DNA of 51,640 nucleotides, from contig PBTY01000039.1 in NCBI GenBank assembly GCA_002729235.1, positions 1-51,640 on the forward strand. Reading direction: 5' to 3'. This DNA comes from Rickettsiales bacterium. Lineage in GTDB: Bacteria; Bacteroidota; Bacteroidia; Cytophagales; Cyclobacteriaceae. The position numbers and the translations under genes are program-made. Positions 43,277-51,640 of this stretch are shown here, piece by piece. The notes below the pieces were generated by a model that ran no database searches, was not told where the DNA came from, and worked only from the letters and a program-made list of their open reading frames with translations. Position 1 is the first letter of the stretch, and every line of letters starts with the position of its first letter.

Positions 43277-45148
43277 ATGATGTACGATGAGATTTATCAA
43301 CACAGCATTGAGCATCCTGAAGAGTTCTGGATGGAGCAATCAAAAAAGATTAGTTGGTTCAAGCAGCCACAATCTGCGATAAGTAAAGATGAAAAGGGGC
43401 AAACAAGTTGGTTTGCAGATGGTGTATTAAACACGAGTTATTTAGCACTGGATTATCATGTGGAAAATGGTCGTGGAGATCAAATTGCACTGATTTATGA
43501 TTCCCCAGTGACTAGTACCAAAAAGACTTACACTTATAAAAAATTGCTCGATCAGGTCTCCAGATTCGCTGGTGGTTTATCTCAATTGGGAATAAGTAAA
43601 GGAGATACTGTGGTGATCTATATGCCGATGGTTCCAGAAGCAGTTATTTCAATGCTTGCTTGTGCTCGGATAGGAGCAATTCATTCGGTTGTATTTGGTG
43701 GATTTGCACCGCATGAGTTAGCCATACGCATTGATGATGCTAAACCGAAGGCTATCATTACTGCTTCTTGTGGTATTGAAATAGAAAAGATCATTCCTTA
43801 TAAGCCATTCGTAGATAAGGCTCTGGAAGAGTCGCAACATCAACCAGAATATAAAATCGTCCATGAGCGTCCGGAGCAACCTGTCTCACTGGATGGGGAG
43901 ACTGAACTTGGGTTCTATCATGTGATGAGTAAAGGTCATGCGATGGAACCTGAGCACTTGCCAGCCGATCATCCATTATATGTATTGTACACTTCAGGAA
44001 CAACGGGAAAACCGAAAGGAATTGTACGTGATAATGGTGGTCATGCTGTAGCGATGAAATATTCGATGGACTCAGTCTATCACGTAAAAGGTGGCGATAC
44101 CTACTGGGCTGCATCCGATGTTGGTTGGGTAGTAGGTCACTCGTACATCGTCTATGCTCCATTGATTCAAGGATGTTCTACCATTCTGTTTGAAGGAAAG
44201 CCAATCAAAACTCCAGATGCAGGAGTTTTCTGGAGAATCATTGCTGAGTATGGAGTAAAAGTGCTTTTCACAGCTCCTACTGCTTTCCGAGCTATTCGCA
44301 AAGAGGATTTCAAAGGAGATTTTATTAAGAAATATGATCTGTCATCACTGGAGGCATTATTCCTTGCTGGAGAAAGATGTGATCCTGCTACTTTACAATG
44401 GGCGTCGGATCATTTGCAGATTCCAGTAATAGATCACTGGTGGCAGACAGAGACTGGTTGGCCCATTGTGGCAAACATGCGAGGGTTGGAGATGTTTGAT
44501 GTGAAGCCCGGTTCGGCTACCAAGCCAGTTCCTGGGTATGATGTGCGGATTCTGAATGAAAGTGGAGATCCAGTCACTTCCAATGAAGAAGGGTTTGTGG
44601 CAATCAAATTACCAATGCCTCCAGGATGTGTGTCTACACTTTGGAATGATTTCGAGGGCTACACGAATTCTTATCTGTCCATGTTTGAAGGCTACTATAC
44701 CACTGGAGATGGAGGATTTATCGATCAGGATGGCTATGTATTTATCATGGGCCGTGTTGATGATGTGATCAATGTCTCTGGTCATCGCTTGTCAACTGGA
44801 GAGATGGAAGAAGTTGTCGCGTCTCATGCAGCAGTTGTGGAGTGCGCAGTGGTAGGAGTAGAGGACGAACTTAGAGGTCAATTGCCAGTAGGTTTGATTG
44901 TCTTAAATCCAGATAACCAAATGAGTGAAGGAGCAATTGAGCAAGAGTTGGTTCAATTGGTGAGAGAGAAGATTGGAGCCGTAGCTTGTTTCAAAACAGT
45001 TCATGTGGTGAACAGGTTGCCTAAGACGAGATCCGGTAAAATTTTGCGAAAAACGATCCGGCAAATCGCCAATCACAAAGATGTACAGGTACCATCTACC
45101 ATAGATGATATCACCGTTCTTGATGAGATTAAAAGCATTTTAGATTAA
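43277..45148 (+). CDS. prpE: PrpE-like propionate-CoA (acyl-CoA) ligase
   Basis: A 623-residue AMP-forming acyl-CoA synthetase. It shows the P-loop VLYTSGTTGKPKGIVRDNGGH (about 235-255), the adenylation motif DHWWQTETGWPIVANM and the C-terminal catalytic SGKILRKTIRQI. The VRDNGG element and TGWP after QTE are typical of PrpE rather than Acs, where VHTCGG and TGG occur, as in the next gene. It would activate propionate (or other short acids) as propionyl-CoA. The lysine in SGKILRK is the usual acetylation control site. Start ATG 43277 or 43280 (MM). Confidence 0.87.
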   Translation: MMYDEIYQHSIEHPEEFWMEQSKKISWFKQPQSAISKDEKGQTSWFADGVLNTSYLALDYHVENGRGDQIALIYDSPVTSTKKTYTYKKLLDQVSRFAGGLSQLGISKGDTVVIYMPMVPEAVISMLACARIGAIHSVVFGGFAPHELAIRIDDAKPKAIITASCGIEIEKIIPYKPFVDKALEESQHQPEYKIVHERPEQPVSLDGETELGFYHVMSKGHAMEPEHLPADHPLYVLYTSGTTGKPKGIVRDNGGHAVAMKYSMDSVYHVKGGDTYWAASDVGWVVGHSYIVYAPLIQGCSTILFEGKPIKTPDAGVFWRIIAEYGVKVLFTAPTAFRAIRKEDFKGDFIKKYDLSSLEALFLAGERCDPATLQWASDHLQIPVIDHWWQTETGWPIVANMRGLEMFDVKPGSATKPVPGYDVRILNESGDPVTSNEEGFVAIKLPMPPGCVSTLWNDFEGYTNSYLSMFEGYYTTGDGGFIDQDGYVFIMGRVDDVINVSGHRLSTGEMEEVVASHAAVVECAVVGVEDELRGQLPVGLIVLNPDNQMSEGAIEQELVQLVREKIGAVACFKTVHVVNRLPKTRSGKILRKTIRQIANHKDVQVPSTIDDITVLDEIKSILD

Positions 45149-45178
45149 ATAGATTTTTATTGTTAATAACCCATAATT

Positions 45179-47077
45179 ATGAGTCATAAAATACAAACCT
45201 TAAGTGGTTATATTCATGAGTATCAGAAGAGTGTTTTGCAGCCGGAGGTATTCTGGGGCCAGATAGCGGATTCCTTTCACTGGAAGAAACGTTGGGACAA
45301 GGTTCTAGAGTGGGATTTTGATGGTCCGGATGTGAAATGGTTTGTGAATGGTAAGATGAATATTACCGAAAATATTCTCGATCGTCACTTGTTCATTATG
45401 GGTGACAGGCCTGCCATCATCTGGGAGCCAAATGAGCCAGGAGATGATACCATCACATTGACCTATCGAGAACTTTACGAAAAAGTATGTGAGTTTTCCA
45501 ATGCAATGAAATCTCAAGGAGTCAAAAAGGGAGATCGTGTGATTATCTACATGCCAATGGTTCCTGAAGCGGCGATCGCGATGTTGGCATGCGCTAGAAT
45601 TGGAGCGGTGCACTCCATCGTATTTGCTGGGTTCTCATCTAGTTCTTTAGCTGATCGTATCAATGATTGTGATGCTAAGATGGTATTGACTTCTGATGGA
45701 AATTTCCGTGGAGCCAAAAGCATTGATGTAAAAGGTGTGGTTGACGAAGCTTTGGAGAGTTGTACCACTGTGGAGAAGGTGATCGTGGTACAGCGCACCA
45801 AGACAGATGTCACCATGAAAGAAGGTAGAGATATCTGGTGGCATGATGCTATTCAGGGACAACCGAAAGAGTGCCCAGCAGAAATCATGGATGCTGAGGA
45901 CATGCTGTTCATTCTTTACACATCCGGTTCCACTGGTAAGCCAAAAGGTGTTGTTCACACTTGTGGTGGATATATGATCTATACCTATTATTCATTCATC
46001 AACGTATTCCAATACCATCCAGGTGATGTGTACTGGTGTACTGCGGATGTGGGATGGATTACTGGTCACTCCTATATTGTGTATGGGCCGTTGTTGGCAG
46101 GAGCTACTACATTAATGTTTGAGGGTGTTCCTACTTACCCTCATGCAGGTAGATTCTGGGAAATTGTAGATAAATACAAAGTGAATCAATTCTATACAGC
46201 ACCGACAGCTATTAGAGCATTGCAGGCTTATGGACTCGAGCCAATAGAACCATATGATTTGACGTCTTTAAAAGTGATTGGATCTGTAGGCGAACCAATA
46301 AATGAGGAGGCATGGCACTGGTACCATGATCATATTGGTAAGGGAAATTGTCCACTAGTGGATACCTGGTGGCAAACAGAAACTGGTGGAATCATGATTT
46401 CGTCTCTTGCTGGTGTAGTGCCAAATAAACCAGCACATGCAGGATTACCATTACCTGGTATACATCCAGTGATTGTAGATGCCGATGGTAATGAGCTGAA
46501 AGGGAACAATGTACAGGGAAATCTGTGCATCAAATTCCCATGGCCATCTATGTTGAGAACAACTTACGGAGATCATGAGCGCTGCAAGCAAACCTACTTC
46601 TCTACTTATAATGGAATGTACTTTACTGGAGATGGAGCCAAACGTGATCATGATGGCTATTTAAGAATACTCGGTCGAGTAGATGATGTGATCAACGTTT
46701 CGGGTCACAGAATGGGAACTGCAGAAGTTGAAAATGCGATCAATGAGCACCCTAAAGTGGTCGAATCTGCAGTGGTTGGATATCCGCACGAAGTAAAAGG
46801 TCAGGGTATTTACGCGTATGTCATCTGTGATATGGAAGGTAGAACAGAAGAAAACCTTAAAAATGAGATCAGAGAGACGGTAAGTAAAATCATTGGGCCG
46901 ATTGCGAAACCAGATAAAGTGCAGATTGTACCAGGATTACCTAAAACGCGCTCTGGTAAGATCATGCGTCGTATCTTAAGAAAGGTTGCATCTGGCGAAG
47001 CTGATCAACTTGGAGATACTTCTACATTACTCAATCCAGAAGTGGTTGAGGCGATTATCCAAGGAGCTGAAGTTTAA
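45179..47077 (+). CDS. acs: Acetyl-CoA synthetase
   Basis: A 632-residue AMP-forming acetate-CoA ligase. Motifs: FILYTSGSTGKPKGVVHTCGGY (about 245-265), the acetate-pocket Trp in DTWWQTETGGIM, YFTGDGAKRDHDGYLRILGRVDDVINVSGHR, and the catalytic/acetylated lysine in RSGKIMRRILRKVASGE. It forms acetyl-CoA for the TCA cycle and, through isocitrate lyase encoded nearby, the glyoxylate shunt. It follows the PrpE-like gene by 30 bp. A MITE-like repeat starts 12 bp after its stop. Confidence 0.97.
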   Translation: MSHKIQTLSGYIHEYQKSVLQPEVFWGQIADSFHWKKRWDKVLEWDFDGPDVKWFVNGKMNITENILDRHLFIMGDRPAIIWEPNEPGDDTITLTYRELYEKVCEFSNAMKSQGVKKGDRVIIYMPMVPEAAIAMLACARIGAVHSIVFAGFSSSSLADRINDCDAKMVLTSDGNFRGAKSIDVKGVVDEALESCTTVEKVIVVQRTKTDVTMKEGRDIWWHDAIQGQPKECPAEIMDAEDMLFILYTSGSTGKPKGVVHTCGGYMIYTYYSFINVFQYHPGDVYWCTADVGWITGHSYIVYGPLLAGATTLMFEGVPTYPHAGRFWEIVDKYKVNQFYTAPTAIRALQAYGLEPIEPYDLTSLKVIGSVGEPINEEAWHWYHDHIGKGNCPLVDTWWQTETGGIMISSLAGVVPNKPAHAGLPLPGIHPVIVDADGNELKGNNVQGNLCIKFPWPSMLRTTYGDHERCKQTYFSTYNGMYFTGDGAKRDHDGYLRILGRVDDVINVSGHRMGTAEVENAINEHPKVVESAVVGYPHEVKGQGIYAYVICDMEGRTEENLKNEIRETVSKIIGPIAKPDKVQIVPGLPKTRSGKIMRRILRKVASGEADQLGDTSTLLNPEVVEAIIQGAEV

Positions 47078-47089
47078 GAATTCATATAG

Positions 47090-47236
47090 AGGTTGTCTCA
47101 AAAGTTTATACCTGCAGTCATTCTGAACCAGCCTGTCGGCAGATAGGTTTATTTCAGAATCTATAGTGCAAAGTCTGTACTAAATAGATCCTGAATCAAG
47201 TTCAGGATGACCAGACTTTGACTTTTGAGACGAACT
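47090..47236. repeat. MITE-like element B
   Basis: About 147 bp starting AGGTTGTCTCAAAAGT (47090-47105, identical to the left end of element A) and ending with ACTTTTGAGAC (47221-47231) and a diverged outer tip. The interior has the same two hairpins, GTCATTCTGAACC...TTTCAGAATC and GATCCTGAATCAAGTTCAGGATGAC, the second nearly perfect. It occupies the whole gap between acs and the DUF294 gene and ends 11 bp before that start codon. Confidence 0.8.
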
Positions 47237-47247
47237 TTTTAATCCAT

Positions 47248-49116
47248 ATGTCCAATCTAATTACTGATCGAGTTGCTTATTTCCTGAAGGATTATGCTCC
47301 TTTTAGTTTCATCAGTCATGATGAATTGCAAAAGGTGGTTAGCTCCTTTTCAGTGAAGTATTTTCAAAAAGGGCAGTATCTGTTTAACGAGGGTCACGAA
47401 AATACCGGTTATGCATATGTCTTGAGGAAGGGAAATGTCCTTTTGATGCAACAACAAGGTAATGACTCGCAGTTGATTGATCAGTGTGAGCCAGGGGATG
47501 TGTTTGGAGTACGATCCATTTTGTCAGGTAACAACTATGTGATGACCGCAGAGGCTGCTGAGGAGAGTTTGGTGTATCTGATTCCAAAAACTGTTTTTGA
47601 TGACCTGCTAAACAAATATCAAAGATTTGCTCTGTTTTTTGCCTCAGGTTATGCGGCTGGACAAGCACTGGCTAGAACCAGAGATATTCAAGTGAATATG
47701 TCTCTGGTTGTACCAGAGGAGAACAAGCTCAACTATTCCAAAGAGGTACTAACCTGCGATCACAATGATAGCATTCAGGATGCTGCCAGAAAGATGTCTG
47801 CCCGTAATGTTGGGTCCATTATTGTAGTGGATGGAAATAATAACCCCCACGGAATAATCACCGACAAAGACCTTAGAGTAAAGGTGATATCGGAAGGGCT
47901 GGATGTCAATAGTAAAGTCACAAAAATCATGTCCGCTCCGGTTATTTCATTGCCGGAGACATCAACTGTTACTGAAGTTCAAATGACCATGATTGATGCT
48001 GGTGTTCATCATCTGCTTTTGACAAACTCCGCTGGGATTGCTGGAATAGTATCCGATCATGACATTCTTATTTCACAACTAAATCACCCATCTGCTATTC
48101 TGAAGGCTTTGAAATATTCTGACGATCCAGAAGAATGGCGAGAGTTGAGGCAAAAAGCGGAAGAAATGCTAGAGCTTTTTATACAGCAAGATGTCTCTAT
48201 GGAGTTATTGGCAAGGTTGATTTCGAAAATCAATGATGTTATCATTCAAAAGGCGATAGATCGACATGTGGCTGAGCTGGAATTGGAGCCAATTGAGTTT
48301 GCATGGATAAGTCTGGGCAGTGAAGGTCGAGAAGAACAATTGTTGCGTACAGATCAGGACAATGCCATCATCTTTTGTGACTCTAAGGAATGTGATGCTT
48401 ATCAACCCAAATTATTGGAATTAGCTGAGCGGGTTAATTCAACTTTGGAGCTATGTGGATTTGAGAAGTGCCCAGCAGAGATCATGGCTCGCAATCCGCA
48501 ATGGTGTCAACCTCTGGATAAATGGAAGAGTTATTTTGATCAATGGATTATCAATCCAGATCCTAAGTCTGTTATGAACTGTACCATATTCTTTGATTTT
48601 AGATTGGTTTCTGGATCTTCCAGGTTAGTGAATGAATTACAAGAATATCTTTTTGATTTAATCAAATCCAATGGGAATTTCCTGGGGCATCTAGCCAAGA
48701 ACGCCACTCAAAATCCACCACCACTTAGTTTCTTCAAAAATCTTATTGTGGAGCGTTCTGGGAAACATGAAGATAATTTTGATGTGAAAAGAAGAGCCAT
48801 GATGCCACTGGTGGATTCAGCGAGAGTGTTGGCATTAGAACACGGTTTAAAAGTGAAAAACACCATCGAGCGCTACAAGGCTCTGATTGCTCTGGAAACC
48901 AATCATCGCGAGTTGATGGAGGAGGCTCATCAAGCTTATGGTTTGCTGATGAAATACAGAACTCGTGAGGGGCTGGCTAAAGGAAATTCTGGTAGATACA
49001 TTGAGATAGGTGAGCTCAATAAATTGGAGAAGCAGATTTTGAAGAATGCTTTTCAGCCAATCAAAGAACTTCAGGAGCTATTAGAGGTACGATTTAAACT
49101 GGCATATTTCAATTGA
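47248..49116 (+). CDS. cNMP-binding / CBS / DUF294 nucleotidyltransferase-like protein
   Basis: A 622-residue signal-integration protein. I place the start at ATG 47248; a longer frame from 47218 would take its first ten codons from the repeat. Domains: cyclic-nucleotide-binding fold (about 10-130, FQKGQYLFNEGHENTGYAYVLRKGNVLLM), CBS pair (about 160-285, DAARKMSARNVGSIIVVDGNN and VHHLLLTNSAGIAGIVSDHDI), then the DUF294 GlnD-like nucleotidyltransferase domain with SLGSEGREEQLLRTDQDNAI (about 351-370) and the DUF294_C substrate domain. The GS and DxD residues are intact. Similar proteins lie beside ActP/CrbS genes in proteobacteria. The protein modified or controlled is unknown. Its stop overlaps the exonuclease start. 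Confidence 0.92.
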   Translation: MSNLITDRVAYFLKDYAPFSFISHDELQKVVSSFSVKYFQKGQYLFNEGHENTGYAYVLRKGNVLLMQQQGNDSQLIDQCEPGDVFGVRSILSGNNYVMTAEAAEESLVYLIPKTVFDDLLNKYQRFALFFASGYAAGQALARTRDIQVNMSLVVPEENKLNYSKEVLTCDHNDSIQDAARKMSARNVGSIIVVDGNNNPHGIITDKDLRVKVISEGLDVNSKVTKIMSAPVISLPETSTVTEVQMTMIDAGVHHLLLTNSAGIAGIVSDHDILISQLNHPSAILKALKYSDDPEEWRELRQKAEEMLELFIQQDVSMELLARLISKINDVIIQKAIDRHVAELELEPIEFAWISLGSEGREEQLLRTDQDNAIIFCDSKECDAYQPKLLELAERVNSTLELCGFEKCPAEIMARNPQWCQPLDKWKSYFDQWIINPDPKSVMNCTIFFDFRLVSGSSRLVNELQEYLFDLIKSNGNFLGHLAKNATQNPPPLSFFKNLIVERSGKHEDNFDVKRRAMMPLVDSARVLALEHGLKVKNTIERYKALIALETNHRELMEEAHQAYGLLMKYRTREGLAKGNSGRYIEIGELNKLEKQILKNAFQPIKELQELLEVRFKLAYFN

Positions 49117-49760
49117 GTTGGTTTAGAAAAACAATCTTTCCTTCCTTTATCAAGGACTACAACGAACTTGATTTCAAAGTTTATGATTCTTGTGCAATAG
49201 AAGAATGTGAATTTGTTGTCTTAGATGCAGAAACCACAGGTCTTGAAAAATCAGATATGATTATTACCATGGGAGCAGTGCATCTAAAGGATTTTCAAAT
49301 CAATCTGAATGATGTACTAGATCAGAACTACGGTCATGAAAAGGGTACCGCCGCCGCTGAGGTTCATGGGGAACTTCCAGAAATGACGAGCAGGGAGTTA
49401 AGTGAACTTCAAAAGGAACTACTCTTGTTTATTGGCAACCGAATCATAGTAGGACATCACATTTCCTTTGATGTATCCAAGATCAACCAATTGATTTCTG
49501 TCAGTCATAGTGGTTTTAAGCTAAAAAATAAGGTGCTAGATACGGCGCAATTACTTTATCGATTCAATCGCGAGCGTTATGACAATGAAGTCGGAGGCAT
49601 GAATAATTTGCAGTTGGATATTGCCTGTCAGGAGAACGGCATTCCTATTGAAAATAGACATACCGCACTAGGAGACGCCTACATGACCGCTCAATTATTA
49701 ATGACCCAGTTGACAGTAGCTCAACGGCGAGGAATCGATAAGTTATCTAAACTACTTTAA
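49113..49760 (+). CDS. DEDDh 3'-5' exonuclease (DnaQ-like) partner of DUF294 protein
   Basis: A 215-residue exonuclease domain with the three DnaQ motifs: Exo I VVLDAETTGLE (Asp/Glu), Exo II VGHHISFDVSKIN (Asp) and Exo III NRHTALGDAYMTAQLL (His and Asp). It would remove nucleotides from 3' ends of DNA or RNA. The TTG start at 49113 overlaps the DUF294 stop by four bases and no ATG is available nearby, so it is translationally coupled to it. This pairing is known beside ActP/CrbS clusters; why acetate control would need an exonuclease is unknown. Confidence 0.88.
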   Translation: MSWFRKTIFPSFIKDYNELDFKVYDSCAIEECEFVVLDAETTGLEKSDMIITMGAVHLKDFQINLNDVLDQNYGHEKGTAAAEVHGELPEMTSRELSELQKELLLFIGNRIIVGHHISFDVSKINQLISVSHSGFKLKNKVLDTAQLLYRFNRERYDNEVGGMNNLQLDIACQENGIPIENRHTALGDAYMTAQLLMTQLTVAQRRGIDKLSKLL

Positions 49761-49789
49761 AAAGAAACTATCTGGGTTTCCCCAGATAG
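49759..49789 (-). terminator. Intrinsic terminator, mainly for the reverse-strand gene
   Basis: A perfect 9-bp stem, CTATCTGGG (49768-49776) with CCCAGATAG (49781-49789), and a 4-base loop. On the minus strand it is followed by TTTCTTTTT, the usual terminator tail, so it ends the TapB-like gene. The plus strand tail is weaker, but the stem could also stop the exonuclease transcript. Confidence 0.75.
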
Positions 49790-49804
49790 CATTTATACTT
49801 GGTT

Positions 49805-50500
49805 TTATTCGAAACTTGTCAGAACCTGATAGCCTGCCAGTTTTCCTTTCTTATCATAGTTTTCAGATCTAACTGCACCTACACCTTCAGCAATCCAGCT
49901 TGCTGAAGAGAAGGTTGTTTCACGACTCATTCCCATAATTTCCATGGCAGAGATGGTCGTCTGGCTTACTTTGAAGGTTTCAAATGTACCTGCAGGTGTG
50001 GTGATAGACTCTTGCAGCTCTACCTTTCGATTGGTAAAAGTAAGCGTAATAGTCGTTTTCATGTTCATGGCACCTTCGGCCATTACGATGGTTATCGTTC
50101 CATTTGCATCTGGTAGATTTTGGCCAACACTCAGATTGTTGGGAAACTCAAGAAAGTCCCCTTCTATGTTTACCTCCATGTTTTGATAGCTGCTAAGAAG
50201 TTCATCAGGAATGAATTGTTCAAAGTCCATTTTAACCTTACCATCTTCACAAATGACTTCATAGTCACCTTCAGTGATCAGTTCGTCTTTTTTATCGTAG
50301 ATCTTGTTTTGAACAACTATTTGGGTATTGGTTGTGGCTGAAATAGTGCTGATAACCTTGCCTTCTTTTTTATCCTTAGCGTTGTAGGAAGTTTGTTCAA
50401 ATGTCACACCATCTTTCATAGGAAAATAGGCGTTTTCACATTGGGCCTGAACCATGATAGAACAAGCCGATAGAATAATTGCGGTGAATAGAGTTTTCAT
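49805..50500 (-). CDS. Secreted DUF3108-like protein
   Basis: A 231-residue exported protein. The ATG at 50500 gives a proper signal peptide (MKTLFTAIILSACSIMVQAQ); the longer frame from 50596 adds 32 residues and is rejected. The mature protein is beta-rich: YFPMKDGVTFEQTSYNAKDKKEG, DYEVICEDGKVKMDF, LEFPNNLSVGQNLPD, TITLTFTNRKVELQE and VGAVRSENYDKKGKLAGYQVLTS. This matches DUF3108-type or TapB-like envelope proteins, whose function is unclear. A TATTTTTG promoter box lies 22 bases upstream. Confidence 0.7.
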   Translation of the reverse strand: MKTLFTAIILSACSIMVQAQCENAYFPMKDGVTFEQTSYNAKDKKEGKVISTISATTNTQIVVQNKIYDKKDELITEGDYEVICEDGKVKMDFEQFIPDELLSSYQNMEVNIEGDFLEFPNNLSVGQNLPDANGTITIVMAEGAMNMKTTITLTFTNRKVELQESITTPAGTFETFKVSQTTISAMEIMGMSRETTFSSASWIAEGVGAVRSENYDKKGKLAGYQVLTSFE

Positions 50501-50521
50501 AGTTACGTTTTTTGAGTACAT

Positions 50522-50529
50522 CAAAAATA
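50522..50529 (-). promoter_or_regulatory. -7 promoter box of the DUF3108-like gene
   Basis: TATTTTTG on the minus strand matches TAnnTTTG exactly, 21 bases before the ATG at 50500. A -33 TTTG at the usual spacing is not obvious. The box supports the downstream start choice, because the longer frame would begin upstream of it. Confidence 0.4.
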
Positions 50530-50570
50530 GTAAATAATGAAGAAAATACTGTGTTATTCTAATTCGGATG

Positions 50571-50612
50571 CAAAAGAAACCCTGACGATCCATCATATTG
50601 GATGTCAGGGTT
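50571..50612 (-). terminator. Intrinsic terminator after isocitrate lyase
   Basis: AACCCTGAC (50578-50586) pairs with GTCAGGGTT (50604-50612), with an inner ATCC/GGAT extension, and on the minus strand it is followed by TCTTTTG. It lies 74 bases after the aceA stop. The stem core is the same as in the dnaK terminator. Confidence 0.75.
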
Positions 50613-50686
50613 AACGAATATAGAAACTCAGAACATGACGTCTTTCAGTCAAGTTTTTTTAATGTTCTATCAGTAACATTGGTTTA

Positions 50687-51640
50687 TTAAAATTGTGCAG
50701 TCTCTGTGCTACCTTCCATGGCTACAGTTGAAGCTTTGCCTTGTTGAACCGTATTTTGAATAGCATCAAAATAACCCGTACCAACAAATGCCTGATGCTT
50801 CACTGCTTTGAATCCTTGATCCAGCAATGCGAACTCACGTTCTTGTAGTTCAGAGTAACCAGCCATTCCTCGTTCTTTGTAAGCATTAGATAGCTCAAAC
50901 ATGGAGGTGTTCAGTGCATGGAATCCGGCAAGCGTAATGAACTGGAACTTATAGCCCATATCTGCCAAATTCTCTCTGAAGGTCAACATTTCTGATCTGG
51001 TCAAATGTGCTGCCCAGTTAAAGGATGGAGAGCAATTATATGCCAACATCTGATCTGGGAATTCGGCTTTGATGCCTTGAGCAAATTCTCGAGCCAATCC
51101 TAAATCTGGGTTAGATGTTTCCATCCATAATAGATCAGAATATGGAGCATAAGATAGGCCTCTTGCAATGCCTGCTTCAATACCATTGGTCACTTCATAG
51201 AATCCTTCTGAAGTTCTCTTTCCAGTAATGAACTTATGATCTCTCTCATCAATGTCTGAAGTGATCAAGGTAGCCGCATCAGCGTCAGTTCTCGCAATCA
51301 ATAGTGTTGGTGTGTCCATCACATCTGCTGCAAGCCTGGCTGCAACTAGTTTGTTGATTGCTTCCTGAGTAGGTACCAATACCTTGCCACCAAGATGGCC
51401 ACATTTTTTTGCTGAGCTCAACTGATCTTCAAAGTGAACTCCGGCAGCTCCTGCCTCAATCATGGCTTTCATTAACTCGAAAGCATTCAAGTTTCCACCG
51501 AAACCGGCTTCTGCGTCAGCAACAATTGGTGCTAACCAGTCGGCGGACGTTTCACCACCAAGAGATTCGATTTGATCTCTTCTTAGCAATGCATTATTGA
51601 TCCTTTTAACAACATTTGGGACCGAATCTGCAGGGTACAA
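50687..51640 (-). CDS. aceA: Isocitrate lyase, 5' end outside the window
   Basis: The C-terminal 317 residues of isocitrate lyase, which splits isocitrate to glyoxylate and succinate in the glyoxylate shunt. Visible parts: [29 protein letters not shown], the catalytic loop [13 protein letters not shown] with the active-site Cys, [13 protein letters not shown], and [13 protein letters not shown]. The frame runs to the window edge; its first codon is TTG encoding Leu within the protein, so about 100-115 residues of the start lie outside. The C-terminus (STETAQF) is the normal end. It supports growth on acetate with the acs cluster. Complete at its 3' end only. Confidence 0.96.
   Translation of the reverse strand: MYPADSVPNVVKRINNALLRRDQIESLGGETSADWLAPIVADAEAGFGGNLNAFELMKAMIEAGAAGVHFEDQLSSAKKCGHLGGKVLVPTQEAINKLVAARLAADVMDTPTLLIARTDADAATLITSDIDERDHKFITGKRTSEGFYEVTNGIEAGIARGLSYAPYSDLLWMETSNPDLGLAREFAQGIKAEFPDQMLAYNCSPSFNWAAHLTRSEMLTFRENLADMGYKFQFITLAGFHALNTSMFELSNAYKERGMAGYSELQEREFALLDQGFKAVKHQAFVGTGYFDAIQNTVQQGKASTVAMEGSTETAQF

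Noticed and set aside
47218-47247. Upstream start of the DUF294 gene
   Set aside because: The first ten codons of the longer frame come from the right end of the repeat, not from conserved protein sequence; ATG at 47248 is preferred.
50501-50596. Longer start of the DUF3108-like protein
   Set aside because: It starts upstream of a good TAnnTTTG promoter box and puts 32 unrelated residues before a typical signal peptide.

Overview
The window looks like a chromosomal segment of a Bacteroidota bacterium, most likely an aerobic gliding-type member of the Cytophagales (inference). The signs are two proteins ending in type IX secretion (T9SS) sorting domains, almost no Shine-Dalgarno sequences, candidate promoters that resemble TAnnTTTG / TAnnTTCG, AT-leaning DNA, and many family members typical of that phylum (DUF4212 symporter subunit, Bacteroidota-type porins, NfeD/flotillin pair). 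No rRNA, tRNA, CRISPR array, phage or complete insertion sequence was seen.

Layout. (1) 1-2.7 kb: dnaK with its terminator, then a small RelE/ParE-type toxin-antitoxin pair. (2) 2.7-4.3 kb: a 1.6-kb gap with a very stable hairpin followed by a U-tract, an array of degenerate hairpin repeats, and two sets of operator-like dyads. (3) 4.3-16.3 kb: a complete chemosensory cluster, STAS - CheY - CheA - CheW - outer-membrane porin - MCP - CheR - histidine-kinase-like protein whose phospho-accepting His is Asn - CheD - CheB - CheY, a terminator, then a PAS sensor kinase. (4) 16.3-26.7 kb: esterase/AraC divergent pair, small proteins, flotillin + NfeD, an aminotransferase, a beta-propeller lipoprotein, and a reverse-strand SelW-like - queG - TRIC-like - purU cluster. 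(5) 26.7-34.1 kb: YeiH-type transporter, a secreted GH9 glucanase with T9SS tail, a MarR-controlled DOMON/NTF2 operon, a T9SS surface protein, and ruvB. (6) 34.2-36 kb: apbE and a ZIP metal transporter. (7) 36.2-49.8 kb: a short-chain fatty acid (acetate/propionate) uptake and activation cluster: zinc-ribbon HTH protein, porin, DUF4212 + ActP-like symporter, a symporter-fused sensor kinase with a stand-alone receiver, PrpE-like and Acs ligases, a cNMP/CBS/DUF294 protein and a DEDDh exonuclease. (8) 49.8-51.6 kb: a small secreted protein and the 3' part of isocitrate lyase, the glyoxylate-shunt enzyme needed for growth on acetate.

How it fits together. The chemosensory cluster has both adaptation enzymes (CheR, CheB) and CheD but only one receptor, and carries its own outer-membrane channel, suggesting a dedicated sensory unit for a solute or surface cue, probably steering gliding or another non-flagellar output (inference). 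The acetate cluster combines entry (porin, symporter), sensing (symporter-kinase, receiver), activation (Acs, PrpE), a nucleotide/CBS-type control protein and, nearby, the glyoxylate shunt. Two ~150-bp elements with near-identical terminal inverted repeats (18.76 kb and 47.09 kb) are a dispersed, MITE-like family.
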